A program made the position numbers and the translations under genes. Positions 17,447 to 27,965 of a DNA stretch of 64,000 nt are shown here, piece after piece; within the stretch, counting starts at the first letter, position 1; every line of letters begins with the position of its first letter. Source of the stretch: Paragemmobacter amnigenus (lineage in GTDB: Bacteria; Pseudomonadota; Alphaproteobacteria; Rhodobacterales; Rhodobacteraceae). Location: NCBI RefSeq assembly GCF_009908265.2, contig NZ_JAAATX020000004.1, forward strand, positions 186,001 to 250,000. The letters are read 5' to 3'. Below the pieces are notes generated by a model, which did no database searches, was not told the origin of the DNA, and worked only from the letters and a program-made list of their open reading frames with translations.

Positions 17447-17469
17447 ATTCACTGACAAGACGAGTCCCC

Positions 17470-18279
17470 TCAGGCGGGTGTCTCCTCGCCCAATATCGCC
17501 TCCACCGCCTCTTCCGCCGTCTCGACGAAGCGGAACAGCTCAAGATCGCCCGCGTTGATCAGCCCCTGATCCGCCAGCGCCTGCCAGTTCACCACCCCTT
17601 CCCAGAACGCCCGCCCGAACAGCAAAAACGGCACCGGCTTCATCCGCCCCGTCTGGATCAGCGTCAGCGCCTCGAACATCTCGTCCAATGTGCCGAACCC
17701 GCCGGGGAAGATGCAGACCGCCCGCGCCCGCATCAGGAAATGCATCTTGCGGATCGCGAAATAGTGGAAGTTGAAACACAGATCCGGCGTGACATAGCCG
17801 TTCGGCGCCTGCTCGTGCGGCAGCACGATGTTCAACCCGATGGACTGCCCCCCCGCCTCGGCCGCGCCACGGTTGCCCGCCTCCATGATGCCGGGTCCGC
17901 CCCCCGTGACCACCACCAGCTCGCGCCCGTAGCTCTTCAGGCTTTCGACCGTGATCAGATGCGCGAGCTTGCGCGCCTCCTCATACCACCCCGCCAGCGC
18001 CCCCGCAGGCCCCGCCCCGTCGGGCCGCACCCGCGCCGATCCCATCACCACGACGGTGGACCGGATGCCCCGCTCGTCCAGCACCATCTGCGGCTTCAGC
18101 AGTTCCAGCTGCAACCGCACCGGCCTGAGCTCCTCGCGCATCAGGAAATCCGTGTCGGTGAAGGCCAGCCGATAGGCCGGCGCCCGCGTCTGCGCGGTGT
18201 CGGGCAACCGCTCTGCCGCCGCCGCGTCCTGCGTGCTGTCGCGGAAAGGATGCGCGCGTCCGTCGTCCTTGGGGTTCAT
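17470..18279 (-). CDS. LOG-family Rossmann-fold protein (TIGR00730 type)
   Basis: Likely nucleoside 5'-monophosphate phosphoribohydrolase of the LOG (lysine decarboxylase-like) family, 269 residues. The start at 18279 has a good ribosome site (AGAGGAAC); the frame open upstream is antisense to dapD. The family motifs are present: [23 protein letters not shown] and [16 protein letters not shown], containing the PGGxGT signature. The long N-terminal region ([20 protein letters not shown]) places it with the longer, type II proteins. It lies divergently from dapD (81 nt) and upstream of dnaE2, which has its own SOS promoter. Confidence 0.9.
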   Translation of the reverse strand: MNPKDDGRAHPFRDSTQDAAAAERLPDTAQTRAPAYRLAFTDTDFLMREELRPVRLQLELLKPQMVLDERGIRSTVVVMGSARVRPDGAGPAGALAGWYEEARKLAHLITVESLKSYGRELVVVTGGGPGIMEAGNRGAAEAGGQSIGLNIVLPHEQAPNGYVTPDLCFNFHYFAIRKMHFLMRARAVCIFPGGFGTLDEMFEALTLIQTGRMKPVPFLLFGRAFWEGVVNWQALADQGLINAGDLELFRFVETAEEAVEAILGEETPA

Positions 18280-18360
18280 GCCGTTCCTCTTGTTGCACGG
18301 GCCTTTCGCCCTCTCTATAGGGTCGCACCGGACCGGACCAATCAAAAGGGGGGAATTGCC

Positions 18361-19188
<828 letters not shown>

Positions 19189-19196
19189 TCCGTGTC

Positions 19197-19214
19197 GGCG
19201 GGGGAAACCCCGCC
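19197..19214. repeat. Repeat C variant after dapD
   Basis: GGCGGGG/CCCCGCC stem with a 4-nt loop, starting 9 nt after the dapD stop codon. Confidence 0.6.
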
Positions 19215-19224
19215 CTGACCCGCC

Positions 19225-19383
19225 AAGGCGCAACAGCAGGTTCCGGCCCGTGCTACAGGCACGGGCCGCGCACGACCCGCCCGCTCGCACCAACGCTGCG
19301 TAGGGCGGGGTTCACCCCGCCATGCCGGGCTTCCACCCACAGGCGCAACGCCTGGTCATCGCCCGTGGCCCCAAGCCACGGGC
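19225..19383. repeat. Repeat B, diverged copy 3
   Basis: Contains GCGCAACAGCAGGTTCCGG followed by the hairpin GGCCCGTGC/GCACGGGCC (19245-19267) and GCGCACG, the same order as in copy B1 at 27966, where the hairpin arms are different but again complementary. A further hairpin, CCCGTGGC/GCCACGGG, lies at ~19363-19383. Confidence 0.6.
19300..19321. repeat. Repeat C, copy
   Basis: GTAG followed by GGCGGGGTTCACCCCGCC: 7-bp stem, 4-nt loop. Same element as at 45483, 45671, 49741 and 53063. Confidence 0.85.
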
Positions 19384-19402
19384 GGCGGCCGTCCCGCCCC
19401 CC

Positions 19403-20944
19403 TCACCCCACCAGCACCGCCGCCTCGCGCCCCTTCACCTCCATCCGCGCCAACTGCCCGTAACCGACCGCACCCTGCCGCAGCGCCGGAAACAGCCGCA
19501 ACACCTCGTCGCGCACCTCGGCATCGAACCCGCCCAGCGTAGAGGCCGCCGGAAAATAGCTCTCGCAGGGCAACCCGTTCGCCATCACCACCTCGTGCCG
19601 GTCGAACAACAGGTGCAGATAGGCCACCTCGCCCCCCTCCACCACCCGCACCGCACGCCCGTCCACCAGATGCTTGGCCTTCACCAGCACCTCCGCCTCG
19701 CCGAACAGCAGCTCCGCCCGCGCCCCCGTCACCAGCACGCGGTGACAGGGCGACAGCCGCAGCGTCCCGTGCGCGCCGAAGGTGCCCGCCGCAATCTCCA
19801 CCGGCGCATCCGCCCCCACAGCCGCCCGCACTGTCCGCCCGACCCAGCGCAGCACCTGCACCCCGTGATCCCGCGTCTCGACCGGATCACCCGCCCGCAG
19901 CGCCTCGACCGGCACCCGCCCCTCCGGCACGTCGATCAGCGTCCCCTCCGTGAAACAGGCCACCATGGTCAGCGAGACAAAGGCCACATCCGTATTGCCC
20001 GCGCTGTCCGTCACCTCATAGGTCAGCACATGCGTATCGGCATGGGTCACCGACTGCACATGCAGCTTCCCGTCCGCGCCCAGCGTCACCACATCGCCGG
20101 AATTCAGCGTCACGCTGTCGCCCGCGCGGACCTCCACCCCGTTGATCTTGGTGACCGTCAGCGCCCCGGTAAAGCTCGACCGGTCGTTTTTCAGCACATC
20201 CACCGCCAGCGCGGTGCCCTTGCGGATCGTCGCCGCATCATCCGCCGCAATCAGCGCCACCTGCACCGAATCCGCCGCGATCAGCACGGTGGAGTCATAG
20301 ATCCCGTCCCCCGCATCCCCGATCGCCATGCGGAACGTGTTCTGCACCCCGCGGTTGACCGGCACCTTCAACGTCAGCGCGACGGTGAACCCGTCCATCT
20401 CGGTGTTATAGGTGTTGGACGTATGCGGGTTGTCGACATAGAGGTTCTCGTTCGACACCGTGTTGATGTTGTCGATCGTGATGTCGCCCGTCCCCACGGT
20501 CAGCGCGGCAGGCACCCCGTTCACCCAGATGGCGAAGGCGTCGTTGAACCCCTGATGGACGAATTCCAGATATTCCTCGGAAGACCAGACGATCTGCATC
20601 GTCAGCACATCCCCCGTCGGCACGAAGGTGGCCGAAAAGACCGCCGCGTCGAATGTCGTCTGACCCGACACCTGCGACAGCATCGCATCGCCCGCCGTGC
20701 CATAGTCGGTCGAGGTGTTGGGATAAAGGTTCGCGTCCCCCGCCCCTTGGGTGAAATCGGCCACCTTGCCCGTCGACAGGATCAGCCCGCTATCCGACGG
20801 CGCGACGCCCGGACTGGTCGTGTCGGCCCCCGAATAGATGCCAACCTGATTGGACTGGCCCGTATAGCTGGCCGATACGATGGTCACGCCCGCGCCGAAG
20901 ATGGTCTGCGCCATCTGCAGTGCACTGGCGGAATCGATCCGCAT
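19403..20944 (-). CDS. Secreted-type protein: choice-of-anchor L, Ig/VCBS-like and Hint domains
   Basis: A 513-residue protein, probably exported. I prefer the ATG at 20944 (CGGAGAA upstream); a GTG at 20959 is also possible. Residues ~10-220 match the choice-of-anchor L pattern (GVTIVSASYTG, SGLILSTG, IVWSSEEYLEFV, NDAFAIWVNG). Residues ~220-325 resemble a VCBS/cadherin-like tandem domain (LTYEVTDSAGNTDVAFVSL). Residues ~325-495 form a Hint_2 domain starting ACFTEGTLIDVPEGRVPVEA, with the nucleophile Cys, RDHGVQVLRWVG and SPCHRVLV. No N-terminal signal peptide is visible, which fits type I secretion. A second, degenerate Hint protein lies nearby. Processing by Hint autocleavage is inference. 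Confidence 0.85.
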   Translation of the reverse strand: MRIDSASALQMAQTIFGAGVTIVSASYTGQSNQVGIYSGADTTSPGVAPSDSGLILSTGKVADFTQGAGDANLYPNTSTDYGTAGDAMLSQVSGQTTFDAAVFSATFVPTGDVLTMQIVWSSEEYLEFVHQGFNDAFAIWVNGVPAALTVGTGDITIDNINTVSNENLYVDNPHTSNTYNTEMDGFTVALTLKVPVNRGVQNTFRMAIGDAGDGIYDSTVLIAADSVQVALIAADDAATIRKGTALAVDVLKNDRSSFTGALTVTKINGVEVRAGDSVTLNSGDVVTLGADGKLHVQSVTHADTHVLTYEVTDSAGNTDVAFVSLTMVACFTEGTLIDVPEGRVPVEALRAGDPVETRDHGVQVLRWVGRTVRAAVGADAPVEIAAGTFGAHGTLRLSPCHRVLVTGARAELLFGEAEVLVKAKHLVDGRAVRVVEGGEVAYLHLLFDRHEVVMANGLPCESYFPAASTLGGFDAEVRDEVLRLFPALRQGAVGYGQLARMEVKGREAAVLVG

Positions 20945-21109
20945 TTCTCCGTCCGACACGCGCTCACCCCGCCCCTTCGCCCGTGGGGAAACGACCGCAC
21001 ATCGTCACATCTTAATCTTCGTTAACAAAATATCCCGCCCAGCCCGCTTTGCGCTCCGCCCCGACGGGTGCTAACAGGGCGGGGTGATCCGTGGCCAAAG
21101 GGGGGCCCC

Positions 21110-21454
21110 ATGACCGAGGACAGCGACAAGCCCAAGCGCGAAAAGCGCCCCCAGCAGGTCTATACGCTGGTGGTCGAAGTCGGCCGCAAACCCGGCGACG
21201 GCCTGCCCGACAAGTCGACCGGCGCCGCGCTGATGATCTACGCCTCCGGCGTGGACGAGGAAGAGGCCGTCCGCGAAACCGTCGCCATCCTGAAACAGGC
21301 CGACCTCGCCCCCCTCGACGTGTCAGGCTACGGCACGCTCGACGACCGGCTCAAGGCCGGGGACGAGATCGACGCCGAGGAACGCACCCTCATGCAGCGC
21401 GCGCTGGATGAAAATTCCGTGGTCGTCGCCCAGATGACGCCCTTCTTCGACTGA
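21110..21454 (+). CDS. Conserved small hypothetical protein
   Basis: A 114-residue acidic cytoplasmic protein of unknown function. The ATG at 21110 follows AAAGGGGGG, a good ribosome site. The N-terminus is charged (DSDKPKREKRPQQ), followed by a beta-strand-like QVYTLVVEVGRKPG and a region resembling a ferredoxin-like fold with helix EEEAVRETVAILKQADLAP. There is no signal peptide or membrane segment. It lies between two Hint-domain genes read from the other strand, and its stop is 3 nt from the stop of the downstream one. I do not recognise the family. Confidence 0.75.
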   Translation: MTEDSDKPKREKRPQQVYTLVVEVGRKPGDGLPDKSTGAALMIYASGVDEEEAVRETVAILKQADLAPLDVSGYGTLDDRLKAGDEIDAEERTLMQRALDENSVVVAQMTPFFD

Positions 21455-21457
21455 CCC

Positions 21458-22441
21458 TTACACCGCCCGCCGCTGCGCCATCGCCAGCGCCTGCCGCAGC
21501 GGCAGCACCTCGAACGGCTCCAGCACCCGCCGCGCGCCGCCCGCGCCCGCGGGCCCCGCCGTGCCGAACAGACAGCCATCCGCCTCCACCAGCTCGGGCA
21601 GGCCAAGGTCCAGCACCACCCCCACCGCCACCGCGCGGCGCGGATCGGCCAGCGCCATCTGCCCGTCCACCAGATGCCGCGCCGGAACCAGCACCTCCTC
21701 GTCCCCGAACAGGTATTCCGCCTGCGCCCCGCCGATCCAGACCGGCTGGTCCGGCGACACAAGGATATCCGCCCGCCGCCCGTAAAAGGGCGCGCGCAGC
21801 CGCACAGGCGCCAGACTGCCCCGCCCCGGCACGGCCAGCCGCGTGACCCCGACCAGCGGCACCGCCCCCTGATCCCGCGTCATCACGCGGTCCCCGGGCT
21901 TCAGCGACCCCGCCGCCACCACGCCCCGCGGCGTCTCCACCGGCGTCGCCACCCCGATCCAGCCCGTAGGCCCCGGCAGCGCCGCCCCCGGCGCCGCCCC
22001 GAACCACAGCACCGCCGGATGCCGCCGCACCCCCGCGCCCCCCGCGCACAGCAGATGCAACTCGCGCAGGTCGATCGGCAAGGGCCCCTCGCCCCCCGCG
22101 GCCAGCCTCTGCCCCCCCTGCTCCAGCACCAGCGTCCAGCGCCGCGCCGTCAGGTCCCAGCCAAAGGTCAGCCGCGCCACGCCCGTCTTCTGCCACAGCG
22201 GCCCGGGCAGCAGATGCCGGACCAGCCGCCCGCCCCGCCGGTGCATCAGCGCGATCCCCGCCCCCAGATCGTGGAACAGCGACAGCGCCACCGCGCCGCC
22301 CTCGTCCCGCATGTCCAGCAGGACACCCGCCCCCGCCAGCGGCAGGTCGATCTCGAAAACCAGCAGACCATGGGCGATCACCCCCTCTTCCGGCGAACCG
22401 GGCGGGGGCGGCTGATCCGACAGGGCGATCCAGCGGGTCAC
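21458..22441 (-). CDS. Degenerate Hint-domain protein (catalytic Cys missing)
   Basis: A 327-residue protein beginning with a GTG at 22441; no ATG exists nearby. The N-terminal ~150 residues are beta-rich ([55 protein letters not shown]), like a lectin/concanavalin-type fold. Residues ~160-310 resemble Hint_2: [63 protein letters not shown]. The cysteine that should start the Hint domain (CFxxGT in the neighbour at 19403) is replaced by the IGVATPVET segment, and the usual SPxHR is SPDQP, so self-cleavage is unlikely. Role unknown; possibly a related secreted or regulatory protein. Confidence 0.8.
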   Translation of the reverse strand: MTRWIALSDQPPPPGSPEEGVIAHGLLVFEIDLPLAGAGVLLDMRDEGGAVALSLFHDLGAGIALMHRRGGRLVRHLLPGPLWQKTGVARLTFGWDLTARRWTLVLEQGGQRLAAGGEGPLPIDLRELHLLCAGGAGVRRHPAVLWFGAAPGAALPGPTGWIGVATPVETPRGVVAAGSLKPGDRVMTRDQGAVPLVGVTRLAVPGRGSLAPVRLRAPFYGRRADILVSPDQPVWIGGAQAEYLFGDEEVLVPARHLVDGQMALADPRRAVAVGVVLDLGLPELVEADGCLFGTAGPAGAGGARRVLEPFEVLPLRQALAMAQRRAV

Positions 22442-22607
22442 GTCAGACGGGCGCGAACAAATCCATACCCGCCATGATGCCGCGCCCCCCGCGCGCTTTC
22501 AACCGCCCCGCGATCCGCCACCGCCCCGCCGCAGCAATTCCGCCACGCCGGTTGCGGCCCCCCCCGCCCGCAGGCTATCCATCGCCCAAGCCCTGACAGG
22601 ATGCCCC

Positions 22608-23753
22608 ATGCCCACCGATCCCGCCGCCCTGACCGCCGCCCTCATCCGCTGCCCCACCGTGACCCCCGCCGAAGGCGGCGCGCTGACGCTGCTCGAGGGG
22701 CTGCTCTCGCAGGCGGGCTTCACCTGCACGCGGGTCGACCGCAACGGCACCCCCAACCTCTTCGCCCGCTGGGGCACGCGCGGCGCGAACCGCAGCTTCG
22801 GCTTCAACGGCCATACCGATGTGGTGCCCGTGGGCGACCTCGCCGCATGGACACAAGACCCCTTCGGCGCGGCGATCATCGACGGCTGGATGTATGGCCG
22901 GGGTGCCACAGACATGAAATCCGGCGTCGCCGCCTTCGCCGCCGCCGCCATCGACTTCGTGCAGGAAACACCCCCCGACGGCGCCGTGATCCTCGCCATC
23001 ACAGGGGACGAGGAAGGCGACGCGCAGGATGGCACCGTGGCGCTCCTCGACTGGATGGCGCAGAACGGCGAAGGCATGACCCACTGCCTCGTCGGCGAAC
23101 CCACCTGCCCCGACCATATGGGCCAGATGATGAAGATCGGCCGCCGCGGCTCGCTCACCGCATGGTTCACCGCGACGGGGGTGCAGGGCCACTCCGCCTA
23201 TCCCCACCGCGCAAAGAACCCGATGCGCGCGCTGACCACACTCCTCTCCCGCCTGCCCGACCAACTGGACGACGGCACCGCGCATTTCGATCCCTCCACC
23301 CTGCAGATCACCACGATCGACTGCGGCAACCCCGCCAACAACGTGATCCCCGCCAAGGGCAGCGCCACCGTCAACATCCGCTTCAACGACGCCCATACCG
23401 GCGAGGCCATCGCCGCATGGCTGAAATCCGAAGCCGCCAAGGTGGAACAGGAAACCGGCGTCACCATCGCCACCCGCATCCAGATCAGCGGCGAAAGCTT
23501 CCTCACCCCCCCCGGCGACCTCTCCGCCCTCATCTCCCGCGCCGTGCAGGCCGAAACCGGCATCACCCCCGAACTTTCCACCACAGGCGGCACCTCCGAC
23601 GCCCGCTTCGTGAAAAACCACTGCCCCGTGGTGGAATTCGGCCTCGTCGGCCGCACCATGCACCAGGTCGACGAACGGGTCGAAATCGCCCAGATCCACC
23701 AGCTCAAATCCATCTACACCCGCATCCTGCGCGACTATTTCGCGGCACCCTGA
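22608..23753 (+). CDS. dapE: Succinyl-diaminopimelate desuccinylase
   Basis: Zinc-dependent M20 hydrolase producing LL-diaminopimelate and succinate, 381 residues. Metal-site motifs are visible: [38 protein letters not shown] (the catalytic EE) and the late [16 protein letters not shown]. The dimerisation domain contains [15 protein letters not shown]. The ATG at 22608 follows GACAGG. A GNAT gene starts 2 nt after the stop, so they are cotranscribed. The dapD gene lies upstream, linking the two enzymes of the succinylase branch, though they are separated by 3.4 kb of other genes. Confidence 0.96.
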   Translation: MPTDPAALTAALIRCPTVTPAEGGALTLLEGLLSQAGFTCTRVDRNGTPNLFARWGTRGANRSFGFNGHTDVVPVGDLAAWTQDPFGAAIIDGWMYGRGATDMKSGVAAFAAAAIDFVQETPPDGAVILAITGDEEGDAQDGTVALLDWMAQNGEGMTHCLVGEPTCPDHMGQMMKIGRRGSLTAWFTATGVQGHSAYPHRAKNPMRALTTLLSRLPDQLDDGTAHFDPSTLQITTIDCGNPANNVIPAKGSATVNIRFNDAHTGEAIAAWLKSEAAKVEQETGVTIATRIQISGESFLTPPGDLSALISRAVQAETGITPELSTTGGTSDARFVKNHCPVVEFGLVGRTMHQVDERVEIAQIHQLKSIYTRILRDYFAAP

Positions 23754-23755
23754 CC

Positions 23756-24175
23756 ATGACCATCACCATCGCACCCACCCGCGACATCGCCACCTGCCGC
23801 CACCTCCGCCGCGTGGTCTTCATCGAAGAACAGGGCGTCCCCGAAGCGGACGAGATCGACGACAGGGACGGTGACGCCATCCACCTCCTCGCCACCGTGG
23901 ACGGCGCGCCGGTCGGCTCTGCCCGCCTGCTCCTCTCTGGCACCACAGGCAAGATCGGCCGCGTCTGCGTCCTCACCCCCCACCGCGGCACCGGCCTCGG
24001 CGCGGCCCTCATCCGCGCCGCGATCACCGAACTGCGCGCCCGCGGCATGACCACCGCCAAGCTCGGCAGCCAGACCCACGCCATCGGCTTCTACAAACGG
24101 CTGGGCTTCACCCCCACCGGCCCCGAATACATGGACGCGGGCATCCCCCACCGCGACATGACCCTGACGCTCTGA
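23756..24175 (+). CDS. GNAT-family N-acetyltransferase (ElaA/YjcF-like)
   Basis: A 139-residue acetyl-CoA-dependent transferase of unknown substrate. Motif A is clear (GRVCVLTPHRGTGLGAALIRAAI), with the RGTGLG acetyl-CoA loop, and motif B is SQTHAIGFYKRLGFTPTG. The N-terminus FIEEQGVPEADEIDDRDG is typical of the YjcF/ElaA group. The ATG lies 2 nt behind dapE with no ribosome site of its own, indicating translational coupling. A copy of repeat D follows. Confidence 0.88.
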   Translation: MTITIAPTRDIATCRHLRRVVFIEEQGVPEADEIDDRDGDAIHLLATVDGAPVGSARLLLSGTTGKIGRVCVLTPHRGTGLGAALIRAAITELRARGMTTAKLGSQTHAIGFYKRLGFTPTGPEYMDAGIPHRDMTLTL

Positions 24176-24225
24176 CAGGACGCAGGCGCCCGCAGGCCCA
24201 AAGGGCAGGAACAGCCCTTCATCCG

Positions 24226-24271
24226 TTCCGCAAATATCCTCGGGGGTCCGGGGGCAGACAGCCCCCGGGGG
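24226..24271. repeat. Repeat D, copy 2
   Basis: AAATATCCTCGGGGG followed by TCCGGGGGCAGACAGCCCCCGG-type hairpin (GGGGGC/GCCCCC, loop AGACA). 51 nt after the GNAT stop. Confidence 0.8.
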
Positions 24272-24333
24272 TCGGGCCGGAAACGCCGCCCGAAGCAATG
24301 GCCTTTCCCCGCAACCCGTGATAGGCGAGGGAC

Positions 24334-26592
24334 ATGCAGGAGATCCCCACCAAAGCCCAGATCCTTCAATGGATCGCCGACAATCCCGGCCTCTCGGCCA
24401 AGCGCGACATCGCCAAGGCCTTCGGCATCAAGGGCGCCGCGCGCATCGACCTCAAACGCCTCCTGCGCGAGCTGGAAGACGAAGGCGCGGTCACGAAAAA
24501 GGCCCGCACCTATCGCGACCCCGACACGCTGCCCCCCGTCACCCTGCTCACCGCGCTGCCGCCCGACGGGCAAGGCGACATCTTCCTGCGTCCGATGGAA
24601 TGGCAGGGCGCGGCGGAAGACGCCCCCCGCATCCTCTTCCTCCCGAAAAAGGGCGACCCCGCCCTCGGTCCCGGTGACCGGGTCCTTGCCCGCCTGTCAA
24701 AGGTCGATCTCGACGATTACCAGTACGAAGCCCGCCTGATCCGCCGCCTTGGATCGAACCCGATCAAGATCCTCGGCATCTTCCGCACCTCTGCCGAAGG
24801 CGGGCGCATCGTCCCCATCGACAAGGGCGCCGACAAAGACTGGATCGTCGGCCGCGACGACACGCTCGATGCCCGCGACGGCGAGCTGGTGGAGGCCGAA
24901 CAGCACGGACCCAAACGCATGGGCCTGCCCCGCGCCCGCATCGTGGCCCGCCTTGGCGATCCGATGGGGCCCAAGGCCGTCTCGCTCATCGCGATCCACC
25001 AGCACGGCATCCCCGACCGCTTCCCCGACCCCGTCCTGGCCGAGGCCGAGGCGGCAAAGCCCGCCCCGATGGACGCCCGCGAAGACCTCCGCGACCTCCC
25101 CCTCGTCACCATCGACCCCTCTGATGCCCGCGACCATGACGACGCGGTCTTTGCCGAACCCGATACCGACAGCCACAACCCCGGCGGCCATATCGTCTGG
25201 GTCGCCATCGCCGACGTCGCCCATTACGTCCGCCCCGGCTCTGCGCTGGACCGCGAGGCGCGCAAACGCGGCAACTCGACCTATTTCCCCGACCGCGTGG
25301 TCCCCATGCTGCCCGATGTCCTCTCGGGCGACCTCTGCTCGCTGCACGAAGGCGTAGACCGCCCCTGCCTTGCCGTCCGCCTGAAACTGGATGCCGAAGG
25401 GAACAAGATCTCCCACCGCTTCCTCCGCGGCATGATGCGCTCCGCCGCCTCGCTGACTTACGAGGAAGTGCAGCAGGCCCATGACGGCCACCCCTCGCCC
25501 CGCACCGCGCCGCTGATCCCCCGCATCATCGCGCCGCTCTACGCCGCCTATCAGGCCGCCACCAAGGCCCGCCACCTGCGCCAGCCGCTCGATCTCGACC
25601 TGCCCGAACGCAAGATCATCCTGTCCGACGAAGGCAAGGTCGTCTCGGTCGCCTTCCGCGAACGGTTCGACGCGCACCGCCTGATCGAGGAATTCATGAT
25701 CCTCGCCAACGTCGCCGCGGCCGAGGAACTCACCCGCCTCAAACGCCCCCTCCTCTTCCGCGTCCACGAAGAACCCAGCCCCGAAAAACTCGACGCCCTG
25801 CGCGAGGTGGCCGAGGCATCGGGCTTCACGCTGGCCAAGGGGCAGGTGCTGAAGACCGCCCACCTCAACCGCCTTCTGGCACAGGCGCAGGGGACGGAAT
25901 TCGACGAGCTGATGAACATCACCACGCTCCGGTCGATGACGCAGGCCTATTACCACCCGCAGAATTTCGGCCATTTCGGCCTGTCGCTGCGCTCCTACGC
26001 GCATTTCACCTCGCCCATCCGCCGCTATGCCGACCTGATCGTCCACCGCGCCCTGATCGCAGGGCATGGCTGGGGCAAGGACGGGCTGTCGGCGCAGGAC
26101 ATCGAGGCGCTGGACGAAACCGCCAAGCTCATCTCCGACGCCGAGCGCCGGTCGATGACGGCGGAACGCGACACCAACGACCGCTACCTCGCCGCCTACC
26201 TGTCCGACCGCGTGGGCAGCGAATTCACCGGCCGCATCTCGGGCGTGCAGCGCTTCGGCCTTTTCGTCAAACTCGACGAAACCGGTGCCGACGGGCTGAT
26301 CCCGATCCGCGAGGTGGGGCGCGAATTCTTCCACTATGACGAGGCGACGCAGACCCTCATGGGGGCCGATACCGGCCTGACGCTGGGCATCGGGCAGCGC
26401 GTCACCGTCCGGCTGGCCGAGGCGATCCCCGTCACCGGTGGCCTCACCCTCGAACTTCTGTCCCTCGACGGGGCCGCCCTGCCGCGCAGCCCGCGCGCGG
26501 GCAAGAAGGGCCGCTTCGCCCCCCGCAAACCCGGTGCCACCGCCGCCCGCGATGCCAAACTGAAACGCAAGGTCATCCGCAAGCGCCGCTGA
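24334..26592 (+). CDS. rnr: Ribonuclease R
   Basis: Processive 3'-5' exoribonuclease that degrades structured RNA, 752 residues. Order: N-terminal winged-helix region (AKRDIAKAFGIKGAARIDLKR), cold-shock domains (~80-250), the RNB catalytic domain with TIDPSDARDHDDAVFA (Mg-binding aspartates) and YAHFTSPIRRYADLIVHR, an S1 domain (GRISGVQRFGLFVKLDETGADG) and a lysine/arginine-rich tail (FAPRKPGATAARDAKLKRK). The ATG at 24334 follows GCGAGGGAC. It is preceded by a repeat D copy. Its usual alphaproteobacterial neighbour topA is not in the window. Confidence 0.96.
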   Translation: MQEIPTKAQILQWIADNPGLSAKRDIAKAFGIKGAARIDLKRLLRELEDEGAVTKKARTYRDPDTLPPVTLLTALPPDGQGDIFLRPMEWQGAAEDAPRILFLPKKGDPALGPGDRVLARLSKVDLDDYQYEARLIRRLGSNPIKILGIFRTSAEGGRIVPIDKGADKDWIVGRDDTLDARDGELVEAEQHGPKRMGLPRARIVARLGDPMGPKAVSLIAIHQHGIPDRFPDPVLAEAEAAKPAPMDAREDLRDLPLVTIDPSDARDHDDAVFAEPDTDSHNPGGHIVWVAIADVAHYVRPGSALDREARKRGNSTYFPDRVVPMLPDVLSGDLCSLHEGVDRPCLAVRLKLDAEGNKISHRFLRGMMRSAASLTYEEVQQAHDGHPSPRTAPLIPRIIAPLYAAYQAATKARHLRQPLDLDLPERKIILSDEGKVVSVAFRERFDAHRLIEEFMILANVAAAEELTRLKRPLLFRVHEEPSPEKLDALREVAEASGFTLAKGQVLKTAHLNRLLAQAQGTEFDELMNITTLRSMTQAYYHPQNFGHFGLSLRSYAHFTSPIRRYADLIVHRALIAGHGWGKDGLSAQDIEALDETAKLISDAERRSMTAERDTNDRYLAAYLSDRVGSEFTGRISGVQRFGLFVKLDETGADGLIPIREVGREFFHYDEATQTLMGADTGLTLGIGQRVTVRLAEAIPVTGGLTLELLSLDGAALPRSPRAGKKGRFAPRKPGATAARDAKLKRKVIRKRR

Positions 26593-26705
26593 TCCGGCAG
26601 AACTCCGCCCGCCCCCCTGCCCCGCGCCTTTGCGCGCGGGCCGTGCTGCATTATCTTTCCCCACAACCACAAGAAAAGCAGTCCCGTTTACAGGCAGGTC
26701 ATTTC

Positions 26706-27953
26706 ATGCGCGCAGCCCTCCTTTCCCTTTCGCTCCTTCCCCTCCCGGCCCTTGCAGGCCCCTCGGCCTTGCCGCACCTTGGCGCACCGGAACAACTCGC
26801 GCGCGGAGGCGGCATCGTGACAGAGATCGGCTCGCAGGCGGGGCTCCGGCAATGGATCGAAGGCTTCCGCCCCCGCGCACTGGCCGCAGGCATCTCGCCC
26901 GACACCTTCGACCGCGCCTTCCGCGGCGTGCGTTACAATGCCGACGTGATCGAGAAGGACCGCAACCAGGCCGAATTCACCAAGACGATCTGGGAATATC
27001 TCGACCGCGCCGTGTCCGACAAACGGATCGAGAACGGCAAGAAGGCCCTGCGCCAGCACCGCCGCCTGCTGGCGCGGCTCGAGGCCACCTATGGCGTCCC
27101 GAAAGAGGTCATCACCGCCGTCTGGGGGCTGGAATCCAGCTATGGCGACAACCGCGGCGACATTCCGGTGATCGAGGCGCTGGCGACGCTGGCCTATGAC
27201 GGCCGCCGCGGGCGGTTCTTCGAGGCGCAACTGATCGACGCGCTGAAGATTTTGCAAAGGGGCGACGCGCGGCCGGGAAACTTCACCGGAAGCTGGGCCG
27301 GGGCGATGGGGCACACGCAATTCATCCCTTCCAGCTTCCACGCCTTTGCCGTGGATTTCGACGGCGACGGGCGGCGCGACATCTGGTCCGACGATCCGAC
27401 CGACGCGCTGGCCTCCACCGCCGCCTATCTGGCGAAATCCGGCTGGCAGCCGGGGGTGCCATGGGGGATGGAAGTGGCCCTGCCCCCGGGCTTCGACTAC
27501 GGGCTGGAAGGCAAGGGGAACCGCCTGTCCTCCGCCGACTGGGCCGCGATGGGGGTGCGCCGCGCCGACGGGCAGCCCCTGCCCGACCACGGCCCCGCCG
27601 CGTTGCTGATGCCCGCGGGCGCGCGGGGGGCGGCCTTCCTGATCTATGCCAATTTCCGCGCCATCGAACGCTACAACGCCGCCGACGCCTATGTCATCGC
27701 CATCGGCCACCTGTCGGACCGGCTGGCCGGCGGCGACCCCATCCGCGCCGCATGGCCCCGCGACGACCGCGCGCTGACCGCTGCCGAGAACCTCGAACTG
27801 CAACAGCGCCTGACCGCCGCAGGCTTCGACACCGGCGGGGCGGATGGCAAGATCGGCCCCAAGACACTGGCCGCCGTCCGCGCCTTCCAGCGCAGCATCG
27901 GCATGGTGCCGGACGGCTATCCGTCGCTGGAGATATTGAAGCGGCTCAGGTGA
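26706..27953 (+). CDS. mltB: Lytic murein transglycosylase (MltB family)
   Basis: Periplasmic enzyme that cleaves peptidoglycan glycan strands with 1,6-anhydro ring formation. The ATG at 26706 gives 415 residues with a clear signal peptide (MRAALLSLSLLPLPALAGP). The SLT_2 domain has ITAVWGLESSYGDNRGDIPV with the catalytic Glu, GSWAGAMGHTQFIPSSF, and the DDPTDALASTAAYL segment. A C-terminal peptidoglycan-binding domain (~350-412) shows LQQRLTAAGFDTGGADGKIG followed by TLAAVRAFQRSIG. There is no lipobox, so it is soluble rather than a lipoprotein. Repeat B copy 1 begins just after the stop. Confidence 0.93.
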   Translation: MRAALLSLSLLPLPALAGPSALPHLGAPEQLARGGGIVTEIGSQAGLRQWIEGFRPRALAAGISPDTFDRAFRGVRYNADVIEKDRNQAEFTKTIWEYLDRAVSDKRIENGKKALRQHRRLLARLEATYGVPKEVITAVWGLESSYGDNRGDIPVIEALATLAYDGRRGRFFEAQLIDALKILQRGDARPGNFTGSWAGAMGHTQFIPSSFHAFAVDFDGDGRRDIWSDDPTDALASTAAYLAKSGWQPGVPWGMEVALPPGFDYGLEGKGNRLSSADWAAMGVRRADGQPLPDHGPAALLMPAGARGAAFLIYANFRAIERYNAADAYVIAIGHLSDRLAGGDPIRAAWPRDDRALTAAENLELQQRLTAAGFDTGGADGKIGPKTLAAVRAFQRSIGMVPDGYPSLEILKRLR

Positions 27954-27965
27954 GGCGCAAAGGCG

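Noticed and set aside
21012-21025. CtrA-like TTAA-N6-TTAA upstream of the Hint gene
   Set aside because: The consensus spacing is N7, and only one copy is seen.
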